Origin: Primulina eburnea
Taxonomy: Eukaryota; Streptophyta; Magnoliopsida; Lamiales; Gesneriaceae
DNA length: 64,000 nt
NCBI RefSeq assembly: GCF_022965805.1
Contig: NW_027331260.1
Location: 372,001 to 436,000 of the forward strand
Direction of reading: 5' to 3'
The notes under the pieces: model-generated
What the model was told of the DNA's origin: nothing
Databases searched by the model: none
What the model saw: the letters and a program-made list of their open reading frames with translations, nothing else
Shown here: piece by piece, positions 23,683 to 35,270 of the stretch
Layout of the letters: the number at the start of each line of letters is the position of its first letter
Position numbering within the stretch: position 1 is the stretch's first letter
Translations under genes and position numbers: made by a program

Positions 23683-24764
23683 GTCGAAAGGTATGTTCTT
23701 TATCCTTATCGACGATAGGTGTTTCGAATTTAGTTGAAGATTGCTGTTTGTCTGGATTGACATTTGATACAGATAGTAGACCGCTACGACTTGCTTCGAT
23801 TCAAGTTGAGCCAGATTTGATTATGAGAATCAAGGAAGCCCAAAGAACTGATCAGAATGTGCAGAAGTCGATTGATATTATCAGATAAGGAAATCAGTCA
23901 GAGTATCAGGTACATGATTATGTTATGTATGTGAATAGCCGTATTGTAGTGCCAGATGTTCCAGAATTGAAACAACAGATTATGTCAGAAGCGCACTGTA
24001 GTCGGTTTAGTATTCATCCTGGTGGCAGAAAGATGTACAATAACTTGAAGACACAATTCTGGTGGAAACAGATGAAGTCAGATATTGCCGAATTTGTGTC
24101 TAAGTGCTTGAATTGCCAACAGGTGAAGGCCGAGAGAAAAAAGCCTGGAGGTCTACTTCAGAGTTTGTCTATTCCATAATGGAAATGGGATCATATTTCC
24201 ATGGATTTCGTGACGAAGTTACCTCGATCATCCCGAGGCTGTGATGCGATTTGGGTAATTATTGACAGATTAACCAAATCAGCGTGTTTTATTACATACA
24301 TAATGACATACCGACACGATCAGATGGCAGAGTTGTATGTCAGAGAGGTAGTCAGATTGCATGGTGTGCCGAAGTCTATCGTATCAGATCGTGATCCCCG
24401 ATTCACTTCACATTTCTGCCACAGTTTGCAGCAGGCTTTAGGTACGACATTGCACCTGAGTACTGCTTATCATCCTCAGACAGACGGACAGTCAGAGCGG
24501 ACTATCCAGACTTTAGAGGACATGTTGAGAGCTGTAGTGCTGGATTTCGGCACTAGTTGGCAAGATTCACTGCCACTTTGTGAATTCTCGTACAACAACA
24601 GCTATCAGACGAGTATCGAGATGGCACCGTTTGAAGCTTTGTATGGCAAGAAGTGCAGATCTCTGTTGTACTGGGATGATATATCTGAGGTACCAGAACT
24701 TGGGCCTGATATGATTCGTGAAATGACTGAGAAAGTAAAAATAATTCAGAAGAGAAATGACTGA
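23683..24764 (+). pseudogene. Gypsy-3 integrase (zinc-binding region and core)
   Basis: The HHCC region is at about 23925-24179 ([34 protein letters not shown]), ending in a stop at 24177-24179. The core (24201-24764) keeps all catalytic positions: DAIWVIIDRLTKSA, SIVSDRDPRFTSHF, HPQTDGQSERTIQTLEDM. It ends in the deletion described under the integrase tail. Confidence 0.85.
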
Positions 24765-24773
24765 GAAAGTAAA
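24721..24773. repeat. 19-bp direct repeat at an internal deletion scar
   Basis: AAATGACTGAGAAAGTAAA occurs at 24721-24739 and 24755-24773. Compared with Gypsy-2 (36297-36509), about 200 bp between the core and the tail are missing at this point. Confidence 0.8.
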
Positions 24774-25083
24774 GATTGGCGATCGAGCATATCGACTTGC
24801 TCTTCCTCCTTCTTTATCTGGGATACATGACTTTTTTCATGTATCGATGTTGCGTAGATATATGCCAGATATTTCTCATGTCATTCAGCCTGACGAAGCT
24901 GAGCTGGATCAGACTTTGAGTTATGTTGAGCAATCGATACAGATTATTGACCGGAAAGAGAAGCAGCTCAGAACGAAGACTATTCCACTTGTGAAAGTTA
25001 AGTGGAGTCGTCATGGCATCGAGGAAGCGACTTGGGAGACAGAAGCAGATATGAGACATAGATATCCCGAGTTATTTACATGA
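24757..25083 (+). pseudogene. Gypsy-3 integrase tail with chromodomain-like end
   Basis: Begins abruptly at GDRAYRLALPPSLSGIHDF, lacking the GDRVFLKISPFRG part present in Gypsy-2. It ends ATWETEADMRHRYPELFT, the degenerate chromodomain of Tekay-type elements, and the stop codon TGA follows at 25081. Confidence 0.85.
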
Positions 25084-25170
25084 TGTGAGTATGTCTTCAG
25101 TTTTGATTATATTGCTTTTCATATACGATTTGATAGATTGCCTTCGATTTCGAGGATAAAATCATTTCTT

Positions 25171-25183
25171 AGAGGGGAAGAAA
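25171..25183 (+). other. Gypsy-3 polypurine tract
   Basis: AGAGGGGAAGAAA immediately before the 3' LTR. Confidence 0.8.
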
Positions 25184-27051
25184 TGTAAGGCTTGAGATTT
25201 ATTAGTCTTAATTGATGTGATATTCGAAGATATGAGTATGCATGTCATGTAATGAGAGGCACTAAGTGAGATGGGAGTAGGAAAGATAGAGTTTTGAATG
25301 CAAGGAAGACCGCACCCGCGCCTAGAGAAGGACTGCACCCGCGGTCATTAACTCTGAATTTTTGAATAGGATGCCGAAGCAACACCGCACCCGCGGTCTA
25401 AGAAGAAACGCACCCGCGGTTTATGGCCAGTAGGTTAGGGAATTTGGTACGAACCAAGACCGCACCCGCGGTTCAAAAGACACCGCACCCGCAGTCGTCG
25501 AATTTTGGAAAAAGAAAAGTGGTGCCGTGAGCAAAGCGCACTTGCGGTCAAGAAGGAGTGCACCCGCGGTGGTCTGTGCGAGAAATCCACCTTTGAATTT
25601 TATGATGACACATGGCATGATATATATATATATACTTGGGCATGACTCTCTCATTTTGCATTCGGCAGATTAGCAGCAAGAGTTCCTTCAAGGTTCAAAC
25701 TTTCCTCTTCATCTTCAACAATTGATTGTGCAAATCCGTTTAATCAAATTGCGATCCGAGACTAGAATTGTTTTCCTTGCATCAAGAGCTATCTAAGGAT
25801 GTAAGTATTGTTCAGTTTCAGCATGGTTTGAAGTTTAGATGTTGAAAGATTTATGATATGATTGTTATTTTGTGTTCTTGATATGTTGAGCATAGGATAT
25901 TCGCAACCGGATCGATTATCGGATGTCGTATGCAATTGTTATGAAATTGCAGTACATATGTGTATGAGGGTATACCGATTTTGAGATGATGGTGTATATA
26001 TTGTGATGGTTATGAATTGATTGTTATAGACTATTATTGGTTGAGTTACCGGTATCAAGAAACTACGCCGTTATGCCGTCGATTTATACCGAGATTGAAT
26101 ATGATTTGTATAAGACTTGCTTTGAATTGTATTTTGATATGGTACCTCTCAACATTGCCATTTCAGAATTGAATTGATAGATTTGATATTCGACTTCAAG
26201 ATCTCGGTTGATTCCAACGGCAAGAAAGGTATAATTCATGTGAATTCGGGAGATATGACTCGAATCAGACTTGGTTGGAGTTTCCCAAAATCACATACTA
26301 GATTGTTGTTTATATTTGATTTCGATTATGCCTTGTTTATAGATTTATATTCCAGCATTGAGATAGGAGTCATTGGTAGACTTGCCAAACTAGACGTTCG
26401 GTGGTATCGGCGCATAGGAGAAGATCGACTCCGATTGTAGATATTCGATACAGACAGGGCCGAAGTCTAGGAATAAGACGTATCGTTACCCCGATTGGGA
26501 GGGCAGGTGACAGACAATGACGTCTTATTCACACCGGGATCCCTAGAGTTAGAGTTGAGTCGAGTCAAGATATGATTTGATTGAGTTGCATTCTTATATT
26601 GACTTGGTTTCCTAGATTATGGAAACTTTTGCTATTACTTTGCTTCATGATAATAGCATGTTCATGATTTATGATTGTTTATATGCATGTATACATGTTT
26701 TATACTGGGATTCGTTCTCACCGGAGTTTCCGGCTGTTGTTGTGTCTGTATGTGTGCATGGAAATAGGTGGGACATGATCTGGGTCTCGACGAGGATGAG
26801 AGATTGATAGAGTGATGATCACGGGCATGGAAGAAGAACTAGTGGTCTAGATGTTTGGACATTGCTAATACTAGTTTGTATATAAGTGTTGAAACAAGAC
26901 ATGTTTGTATTTATGTTTGTTGAAATAAAATAGAGACATCTTGCTTTATTTATACATTTGATTTAATGTTAAAAGCAAAATTTTGACCCACATTTTCTAG
27001 CAAAGATCCAATAAATCCCAAAAAAATTGAGTTAGAGCCCGTGTCCCTACA
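25184..27051 (+). repeat. Gypsy-3 3' LTR (1868 bp)
   Basis: Starts TGTAAGGCTTGAGATTTATT, ends GAGCCCGTGTCCCTACA. It differs from the 5' LTR by scattered substitutions and a 17-bp indel, so the insertion is not brand new. Confidence 0.95.
25306..25572. repeat. Array of CGCACCCGCGGT motifs in the 3' LTR
   Basis: Matches the 18720-18985 array copy by copy, with point changes such as CCCGCGG to CCCGCAG and CCTGCGG to CTTGCGG. Confidence 0.85.
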
Positions 27052-27180
27052 GTTCACGTCAAGGTCAATGGACTTGACGTTCAAATGATTAGCGAACATA
27101 TCCAAGAGAGTGGCCCCAGAATCTATCAAGGGCTTAGTAGCTAATCTCTTAATGAAAATATTTCCTGAGAGACGTTAGCA
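27052..27180 (-). pseudogene. Gypsy-1 protease, catalytic half (after Gypsy-3)
   Basis: On the minus strand encodes FIKRLATKPLIDSGATLLDM then FANHLNVKSIDLDV, the first half of the retropepsin-like domain with the DSGAT active site. Together with 18343-18570 it makes up the protease that Gypsy-3 splits. Bases 27052-27056 (GTTCA) are the second target duplication copy. Confidence 0.8.
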
Positions 27181-27330
27181 CAACACAACTTATATCCCAA
27201 AAGTTCTAATATCACAATGAAAGGCACCTAAATACCTGTTAGAACACTAATAATCTCAATCAAAATAAACATGCATGCGTAGCAAAAATTTTAATACCGC
27301 TGCATTAAATACGTTACCAGTCAACAATGT
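27181..27330. other. Unassigned, between Gypsy-1 and an LTR end
   Basis: AT-rich. It may be diverged gag or leader of Gypsy-1; no zinc knuckle or other motif found. Confidence 0.3.
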
Positions 27331-27718
27331 TGTGGGGACCCGGACGCTAGTTCAATTATTAATCATTTTTGGGAATAATTCGATCAATTCAAATAACTGG
27401 GTCTAATTTTTTTTTTAAAATACAAGTGCGGAACATAATAGAATCAATTTGATATACATGTCAAAATAAAAGTACAAGTCTTGTACTACAATATTATAAC
27501 AAACTCATGTTATTTCACTACATATCAAGTAATGAAAGTAACTCTACTTCTGAATCTGGAACTCCACGCTAAAATATAATCTCTCATCCTCGTCTTGACC
27601 CTGATTTTGTTCCACCTGTTGTCATGCACACATACAAACACAACAATAGCCTGATAACTCCGGTGATAATAATATTCCCAGTATAAAAAACGTATACATG
27701 CAATCATATAAAAACATA

Positions 27719-27776
27719 TATGATGCACAAACGAGAGTACACGGCATGCCTGGTGATTATTTTTGTGAACAAATGC
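27719..27776. repeat. 58-bp direct repeat, left copy
   Basis: Starts TATGATGCACAAACGAGAGT, ends GTGAACAAATGC. It matches 29945-30002 at 57 of 58 positions (T/C after GAGAG). Confidence 0.9.
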
Positions 27777-27781
27777 GTATG

Positions 27782-27793
27782 GCTCTGATACCA
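27782..27793 (-). other. Primer-binding site of the Copia LTR
   Basis: GCTCTGATACCA (TGGTATCAGAGC on the minus strand), one base from the LTR end at 27795. It shows that this LTR was a 5' LTR. Confidence 0.85.
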
Positions 27794-27794
27794 C

Positions 27795-29913
27795 TGTTGG
27801 ATCCCGGTTTTCTACACGCCCAAACGCAGCGGAAGTTTTAAAAATTTTTAGATCTTGAATTCAAGATATTGTTTGGGCGCTCGTATGATTTTAACAGAAA
27901 CATTCATAGGATGTTAAAGATTATACCTTTGTGAATTAAATCACTTGGCTCCAACTAATCCGGTATGAACGGATTAGCTCTTGATGAATCCCTACGAACT
28001 TTCTTCGATTCTTCTAATTAGGTCGACGACTGGAAGATTTGTTTCTCTTCCAAATAGCACTAGAATATTTGGAAGAAGTTTCAACGTTGGAAATTAAAAT
28101 CGAGAGACGACACAACTCTCTTTTTCTTGAAAAGTTGGCCAAAATTTTGGAGGAATTTTTAAGCAATTCTCGTGAGTCACAAAGATTGGGAGACTTGGAG
28201 GCTACCACCTTTTTTTATTTATATATTAAAAACAAGAGCCTTTGACCTAAATTCCATAATTATGGATTTAGGTTTTTTAATTAAATCCAATGGACTTTGT
28301 TAATTAAACGGACTAGTCAAACTAGTTTAATTAATTATATTAAAGTCCATTAAGAACTTTAATAATTTAATATGTTGGACCTGTACTCCTACAAGCCCAT
28401 TAAACATATCTCCCATCATATTTAATTTAATATTTAATAAACTCAACTTTTGAGTTTAATAAATTAAATTCATAATAAATTCAACATTTGAATTTATTAA
28501 TAAAATTATAAATTCAACTCCTTGAATTTTATCATCTCCGAAATTTAATATTTAATAAACCCAACTTTTGAGTTTAATAAATTAAATCAATTATAAATTC
28601 AACATTTGAATTTAATATTTAAATTATAAATTCAACTCCTTGAATTTATCACCTCCAAAATTTAATATTTAATAAACCCAACATTTGAGTTTAATAAATT
28701 AAATTCTCAAATTTTATAAATTCAACTCCTTGAATTTATTTTCTCAAAATTTAATTATCATAAATTCAACTCCTTGAATTTACTAGATAATATAAATTCA
28801 ACTTTTTGAATTTATTCTCTCAACGGGAACAAACAATCCAGTGCTTGTGTGACCCTCAATGGTTCAGGGATACAGCTAGCCGTGGGTTCACAACTCTTTG
28901 TGATTCAGGACATAATCCTTTATTTGGGCTTACCCTAGTTAGCCCCATTCTTTTCATCAACACCTTGATTAAGAATGTCAGAACTCATTTCTGATTAGAC
29001 CCATCGGATCATGGTAAGAGTGTCTAGTAGCATCGCCCCATGATCTCCTAGGTATCACGGATAGTGCCTGCAAGAACCAGTCGATTATGATTAACGTACA
29101 GTACGGTCCCTTCATCTCATATATCCCGATCGAATCTACAACCATTGATTCATCGAGGGTTGCATATTAATTCGATAACTATGTGATAACTATACTAGTG
29201 GCATCGCGTGTACTATTGGAGAACTCTTTCTCCAACGTACATCTCGTACTCTGGCCAGAGATTCCATGCACTATTATTTCATTAGATCACATAGGATATC
29301 CACACCCGTAGGTGAGAGGTGAATCCCCGACTACAATGCACTGGCTCCTATATGTGTCGCAACTGTACCCAACCTCGCCACCTGATGACTCTCCTGGAGC
29401 CGATAAACGAGTCAAAGCACAGCCCTAGCATATAGAGCCTCAGTGTTGTCCCGGGTCGTAAGGACTAATGGTGTACAATCATAACCACGGACTTATCCTC
29501 TCGATGAATGATAACCACTTGGAAAGTCCGAGGGAGGGTTGTTCGGTATAACATCATATGACTACCCATCTGCATGTTTGGACATCTCCATGCCCTTACC
29601 AAGAAACGCAGTACACAACATCATAGATGCTAGTCTCGAGCTCAAGCGACCTTTATCCATGTTTTAGGCGGCTGAATCGACTAGGAACGAATTTAGAATA
29701 TGCAGTGTTTACAAATGAGTTTCAACATTGAATTACGATTCATTTGTATTAAAGCATAATCAAGGACTTTATCTATGATGTTTGCATGGGTATACAGATA
29801 AAGTATAACAAGACCATATGAAGTTAAATTATATTAAAATAAAGATTGTTTATTTCACTTGAGTCAATAAATTCCTTAGCCAACCGTTGGCTTGCAGGGC
29901 ATCTACTCTAACA
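27795..29913 (-). mobile_element. Copia 5' LTR with primer-binding site, rest deleted (2119 bp)
   Basis: On the minus strand starts TGTTAGAGTAGATGCCCTGC and ends AACCGGGATCCAACA. It is related to, but clearly diverged from, the LTRs of the 37665-46875 Copia element (shared CCCTCAATGGTTCA, TAGCCGTGGGTTCACA, CGGTGAATCCCCGACTA). No internal region follows the primer-binding site. It holds the AT-rich palindromic block at about 28430-28815. Confidence 0.85.
28430..28815. repeat. Array of short AT-rich inverted repeats in the Copia LTR
   Basis: Many units such as AAATTCAACTCCTTGAATTT and AAACCCAACTTTTGAGTTTA, each a short palindrome around a 5-6-base loop. The array is irregular but dense. Confidence 0.8.
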
Positions 29914-29944
29914 TGTAACACATATATCAGAAATATTTAGCATG

Positions 29945-30002
29945 TATGATGCACAAACGAGAGCACACGGCATGCCTGGTGATTATTTTTGTGAACAAAT
30001 GC
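29945..30002. repeat. 58-bp direct repeat, right copy
   Basis: Partner of 27719-27776. The two copies bracket the Copia LTR, its primer-binding site and a 31-bp spacer on the right. Confidence 0.9.
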
Positions 30003-30337
30003 AAGAAAGATACACGTCCCAGGCGCTGGAAAGGCTTGAGCTCAAAGGAAATGGAGAAATCGGCTATTTGCTGAAGCAACCCACGGGGAGGTTAACTGAT
30101 TGGAGGGGGTGGGCGGTGAGTGGAGTGTGATTTAGGTTTAGTGGGGAGTTTAGGGAATAATTAAGAGTTAATTAAATAGATAATAATTTAGCTAATTGGC
30201 CCCTTATTTTATTTACGAGTTTAAAGAAATAAATAAGCCCAATAAGTCCAAAATTGGGCCCATTGAATCCAAATACACTCTCGAAAAATATTTCGTGTTT
30301 GAAAGTTTTTGAAAATATTAGCTGAACCCTTAAAGAG

Positions 30338-32083
30338 TGTAATGCCCAAGATTTTATGTCGTGTTAAATTACGATTATAGATTTTTAATCGAGACGATTA
30401 TGAAAAGGCTAACCGAGACACAAAATGAGATCACGTGTGAAAATTGATGTGCGAGGACAGTAGCATCGGCGCACATGCGCGAACGGATGCGCGCACATGC
30501 GCCAAAAAGGCAGAAGACCTCGCGCATATGCGCGAAAGATGTCGCGCATATGCGCGAGCCTATGCAGTTGAGTACCAGTAGGCCTCGCGCATATGCGCCA
30601 GTAATGTCGCGCATATGCGCGAGTTGCCAAGATCGAGACCAGTAGGTCTCGCGCATATGCGCCAGAAATGTCGCGCATATGCGCGAGACATGCAGAACGA
30701 AGAATTGATATTTGGCCTAATATGCAACGTGGGTATATATATATATATATACAAAACGTTATAATCCTTCAGAAATCATCAGAATTAATCGAGAGAAACT
30801 TTTGATCTTTGAGTTTAGAATTTGATTTGTGAGAAATCCGTCCGTTAGATTTTAAATCCGACCTCGAAACCGTGCTCCTAGCAACGCAGGCTACAACAGG
30901 ACGTAAGTTTTACTACGTTTTGACATGTTTTGAAATTATGATGTTGTTAGAATTGAATACACGTCATATATGTTGTTCTTGACATGTTAGACAACGTAGA
31001 ATCGAAGTCAGATTAAGAAACGGACTAAATATGGAATTGTTATGAATTTCGGAATGAAATTGACTAGAATTGATATCAGATTGGTACAGTGGTTGATTGT
31101 AAATTATTGGAATTGGTATAGACTGATATAGTATTATCAGTATCGCAAGATTGTACTGTTGTACTGTCAGAATTTGCTAAAACAGAAATGTTATGATTTG
31201 ATTAGAATATTGATTCAGAATATTGATATTGTCATTGCCAGATTGAACAGTGACAGACTTTGAATCGAGACTTCGATTGTATCAGATCTTCAGCAAGAAA
31301 GGTATAAATAATTGTTGAGTTGGGATTGCACAACTCAAGTGAGGTTTGACTTGAGTTCCCTAAATCACGTACTTTACTTTATTGCATTGATATTTGTAGA
31401 TTATCAGATTGATATGTGAATGTATTGACTTAGAACAGAGTCAGAGTCGGAGTCTAGGGCAGATCAGCCTAGCTAGGGCAGAACCGCCGAGTCTTTCTCA
31501 GAATCGATAAGACTCTAGACTCACGGTGTATCGAAGAGCCTTAGATGTAGATCGACGTCTATCTCAGACACTCGATACAGAATACCAAAGTCTAAATTAG
31601 ATTGGGATCCCTAGATTTGAGATAAGATAAGATTAGATCACGAGTCATCGATTCATGTAGTCAGATTAGATACATGTTTTGATGTTTGTTTGTGCTTTTA
31701 TATATGTTTTATATGATTGCATTTAATACATTGTTTATACTGGGATATTTATATCTCACCGGAGTTATCCGGCTGTTGTCTTGTTTGTATGTGTGCATGG
31801 CAACAGGTGGGACAGGTTCAGGGTCACAGAGGTGAAGACAGATCGAGATTAGAGTGGTGATACCGGACTTGGACTAGAGATAGGGTTTAAACACTTGATA
31901 GTAGTTGTTGAACCTGAGTGTGTATGTTTGTATCTTTTATCAGATTTATACTTTTATACTGATATGTATAGGAGTTTGTTTCCATTACCTTCCTCATTTT
32001 AAAAAAAAATTTAGACCCTGTTTATTATAATTGATTTAGTCCCAATGATGATTAAGAACACGATTAGCGTCCGGGTCCCCACA
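30338..32083 (+). repeat. Gypsy-2 5' LTR (1746 bp)
   Basis: Starts TGTAATGCCCAAGATTTTAT, ends GCGTCCGGGTCCCCACA. It holds the CGCGCATATGCGCGAG array and then a TATATATATA tract at about 30732-30750, the probable promoter. Confidence 0.95.
30465..30686. repeat. Array of eight CGCGCATATGCGCG palindromes
   Basis: Eight copies of a 14-16-bp palindrome, perfect form TCGCGCATATGCGCGA, alternating with forms ending GCGCCA. Spacing is irregular. It lies about 45 bp before the TATA tract. The 3' LTR has six copies (37040-37197). Confidence 0.9.
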
Positions 32084-32088
32084 ACAGG

Positions 32089-32100
32089 TGGTATCAGAGC
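32089..32100 (+). other. Gypsy-2 primer-binding site
   Basis: TGGTATCAGAGC, five bases after the LTR end. Confidence 0.85.
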
Positions 32101-32343
32101 GATAGATCCTTTAGATTGAGATAGAAGAGGCTAGTGAGCGGGGTAGATTGAGGTTTTCTTTCCTGCTTTTGAATGCTAGCATGTCTTACTGCTTTATTAC
32201 ATGTTACTTGTTTATCTGATTTGATATAGTAATATGTTTTATTGAGATTGGATCAGTACTGATTCTAGAATAGCAGTAAGATGATCAGAGGAGGATTGAA
32301 ACAGAATTGTTGTATCTGTTACTAATCTATTTGATTATTAGAT

Positions 32344-33225
32344 ATGCCTCCGAGACGAGTACCAGAACAAGGAAGTACATCAAATACTCCAATGGATGTT
32401 ACACCGACTCTAATGGAAACCTTGCTGTAGAGGTTTCAGTCATTTCATCCGCCAACCTTGAAAGGAACAGAGAACGCTGTGGAATGCGAGAGTTGGCTTG
32501 ATGATATAGAGATGTTGTTCGAATCCTTGGGGTATACAGATGAGAAGAGAGTGAAATTAATTGGACATCAGTTACACGACGTTGCCAAAGACTGGTGGAT
32601 TACGAGAAAGAGAGCCATGGAGCATAGAGGTACGAATATTACCTGGAATATATTTAGAACTGAATTTTATCAACGATTCTTTCCAGTGTCGTACCGGAAG
32701 GATAAGGGGGCGGAATTTGCCAATCTAAAGCAAGGGCAGATGAACATAGAAGAATACGTGTCCAAGTTCTCCTCCTTGCTGAAATTTGCTCCACATGTGG
32801 CTGACAGCGAAGAAGCTACTGCTGACCAGTTCATCAATGGCCTGAACCCCGATATTTTCACATTGGTGAACACAGGGCGACCAAATAATTTTACTGATGC
32901 CCTGAACAGAGCCAAGGGAGCAGAAGCCGGTATGATGAGACAGAAGGGGCTTCATTTGTGCCTCCAGCACCGAGACCACAACAACTACCTCCCAGATTTG
33001 AGGGTGGCAGCAGCAGTGGAGGGAAGAAAGAATTTTTGAAAGCCAGGGGAAAGCAATTCAAGAAATCTGGCAGTAGTTCTTCCAGCTCCGATGGTTCCAG
33101 ATTGAGCCAGAGCTACACTGGAGTTTATTGCAAGACTTGCGGAGGAAGACATGCTACAGAGCAATGCCAGGGAGTGACTGGTAGTTGCAATTTCTGTAAA
33201 CAGCCGGGACACTTTGCTAAAGTGT
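32344..33225 (+). pseudogene. Gypsy-2 gag
   Basis: Starts at ATG 32344 (MPPRRVPEQGSTS). A TAG at 32428-32430 interrupts the segment that reads LLKRFQSFHPP in Gypsy-3. The capsid region runs 32458-33039 (HQLHDVAKDWWITRKRAMEH, FFPVSYRKDKGAEFANLKQG). A frameshift near 32950 moves it to the frame with the zinc knuckle CNFCKQPGHFAKVF, whose last Cys is now Phe. Confidence 0.85.
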
Positions 33226-33866
33226 TTCCACAGAGAGGTTCGCAGAGAACTCAGGGGGCCGAGTCATCAGGATCAGCAGCACAGACTGAGAGACGATCAG
33301 CTGTTGTTCATACATTCCAGCCAGTGCCAGCTCAGTCACAGCAGAGGCCAGGAGGAAGCCAGACAGTTGGTCAGCCTCCTAGACAGCAGGCCAGAGTCTT
33401 CTCTTTGACAGAGGAGCAGGCCCAGGAAGCACCAGATGACGTTGTAGCAGGTAACTGTTCTTTATGTGGTTACTCTGCTTATGTATTAATTGATACCGGT
33501 GCTTCACATACATTTATTTCTGAACGATTTGCATTGATTCATGCATTGCCTGTAGAATCTTTAGCTACTGTAGTGTCTGTTTCTTCTCCGTTGGGGATAT
33601 GTTTGATATCCGTAAATTCGGTTAATCATTGTATGCTACAGTATGACGGGCATGAGCTTGTGTTAAATTGCATTGTACTTGGATTGTCTGACTTTGACTG
33701 TATTATCGGTATTGATATGCTGACCAAGTACAGAGCGATAGTTGATTGTTTCCACAAGATAGTAAGATTCAGACCAGATATGGCTGAAGAGTGGAAATTT
33801 TACGGTAAGGGTTCTAGATCGAGAATTCCTTTAGTATCCGTATTATCTATGACTCGATTGTTATAG
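33226..33866 (+). pseudogene. Gypsy-2 protease
   Basis: Continues in the zinc-knuckle frame through a Gln/Ser-rich linker to the aspartic protease: YVLIDTGASHTFISERFALI (active site DTG), then DFDCIIGIDMLTKYRAIVDC. It ends at TAG 33864-33866, where related elements have a Gln codon in RLLQK. Confidence 0.85.
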
Positions 33867-35270
33867 AAAGGAGCAGAAGGATTCCTTGTATATTCAGTAG
33901 ATTTACTGAAGTCGAGTCCAGCATTGGCAGATCTGCCAGTGGTACGTGAGTTTGCTGATGTCTTCCCAGATGAGATCCCTGGATTACCTCCAATTAGGGA
34001 GATAGACTTCAGCATTGAATTGATGCCAGGTACAGTACCGATTTCTCGAGCTCCGTACAGGATGGCACCAGTTGAATTGAAAGAATTGAAAGACCAGCTT
34101 GAAGATTTACTGGCCAAGGGGTACATCAGACCGAGTGTTTCTCCTTGGGGTGCTCCAGTACTGTTTGTAAGAAAGAAAGATGGTTCGATGAGACTCTGCA
34201 TCGACTATCGGCAACTGAACAAGGCAACGATAAAGAATAAATATCCTTTGCCTCGTATAGATGATTTATTCGATCAGTTGCATGGTTCTTCAGTATATTC
34301 CAAGATTGATTTAAGATCGTAATATCATCAGCTGAGAGTCAGAGATTCTGATATCTCAAAGACAGCATTCAGAACCAGGTATGGACACTATGAATTTATT
34401 GTCATGCCGTTTGGTCTGACGAATGCTCCAGCTGTGTTTATGGGATTGATGAACCGTATATTCCAGAAATATCTCGATGATTTTGTGATTATTTTCATCG
34501 ATGATATTTTGATTTATTCAAAGAATATGAGTGAGCATGTTGAGCATCTAAGAACTGTGTTGCGAATTTTAAGAGCTGAGAAATTATATGCTAAACTGTC
34601 GAAATGTGAGTTTTGGCTAAAACATGTAGTATTTCTGGGTCATATTATATCCGGAGATGGTATATCAGTTGATCCCAGTAAAGTGGAAGCCGTGATCTCT
34701 TGGCCAAGACCGACATCAGTACCCGAAATTCGCAGTTTCATGGGTTTAGCAGGATACTACCGGCGTTTCATTAAAGATTTCTCGAGTATAGCTAAACCAA
34801 TTACTCAGCTGACTCAGAAGAATGCTCCATTTGTTTGGTCTGAAGAATGTGAGACCAGTTTTCTGGAGTTGAAGAGGAGATTGACCAGTGCCCCAGTGTT
34901 GACTATTCCCTCCAGTACTGGTGATTTTGTGGTTTATTCACAGAGGGTTGGGATGTGTGTTGATGCAACGAGGGCATGTTATTGCGTATGCCTCAAGACA
35001 GCTTAAACCACATGAGACCCGTTATCCAATTCATGATCTAGAATTGGCAGCCATTGTCTTTGCATTAAAGATATGGCGACATTATCTTTACGGGGAGAAG
35101 TTTGAGATATATTCTGATCATAAGAGTTTGAAATATCTGTTTTCACAATCTGAATTGAATATGAGACAACGAAGATGGCTTGATTTGCTTAAAGATTTTG
35201 ATGGTGAAATCAAATACTATCCAGGAAAGTCTAATGCAGCAGCTGATGCACTGAGTCGAAAGGTACGTTC
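33867..35270 (+). pseudogene. Gypsy-2 reverse transcriptase and RNase H
   Basis: RT motifs: [28 protein letters not shown] followed by a TAA at 34320-34322 in place of Gly, then [20 protein letters not shown] and the active site FIDDILIYS, intact. Thumb: [15 protein letters not shown]. About 34937 an 11-base deletion removes part of the first RNase H motif (YCDASHRG in relatives) and shifts the frame. RNase H resumes with [20 protein letters not shown] and ends near [16 protein letters not shown]. Confidence 0.85.

Larger units (their letters stand above)
18576..27051 (+). mobile_element. Gypsy-3: complete chromovirus (8476 bp), decayed
   Basis: Both LTRs, a primer-binding site, gag-pol and a polypurine tract are present. 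The target duplication GTTCA (18571-18575 and 27052-27056) is exact and lies in the Gypsy-1 protease, so Gypsy-3 is younger than Gypsy-1. Pol is of the Tekay/Del chromovirus type, close to Gypsy-2 and Gypsy-4. Several stops and frameshifts and one internal deletion make it non-autonomous. Confidence 0.95.

Noticed and set aside
30375..30754. Open frames on both strands with repeated Arg/Ala/Tyr words (also at 36947-37337 and 60200-60586), looking like a repeat protein
   Set aside because: They are translations of the CGCGCATATGCGCG palindrome array in the LTR; being palindromic, the array gives similar peptides on both strands. No start context or family match.
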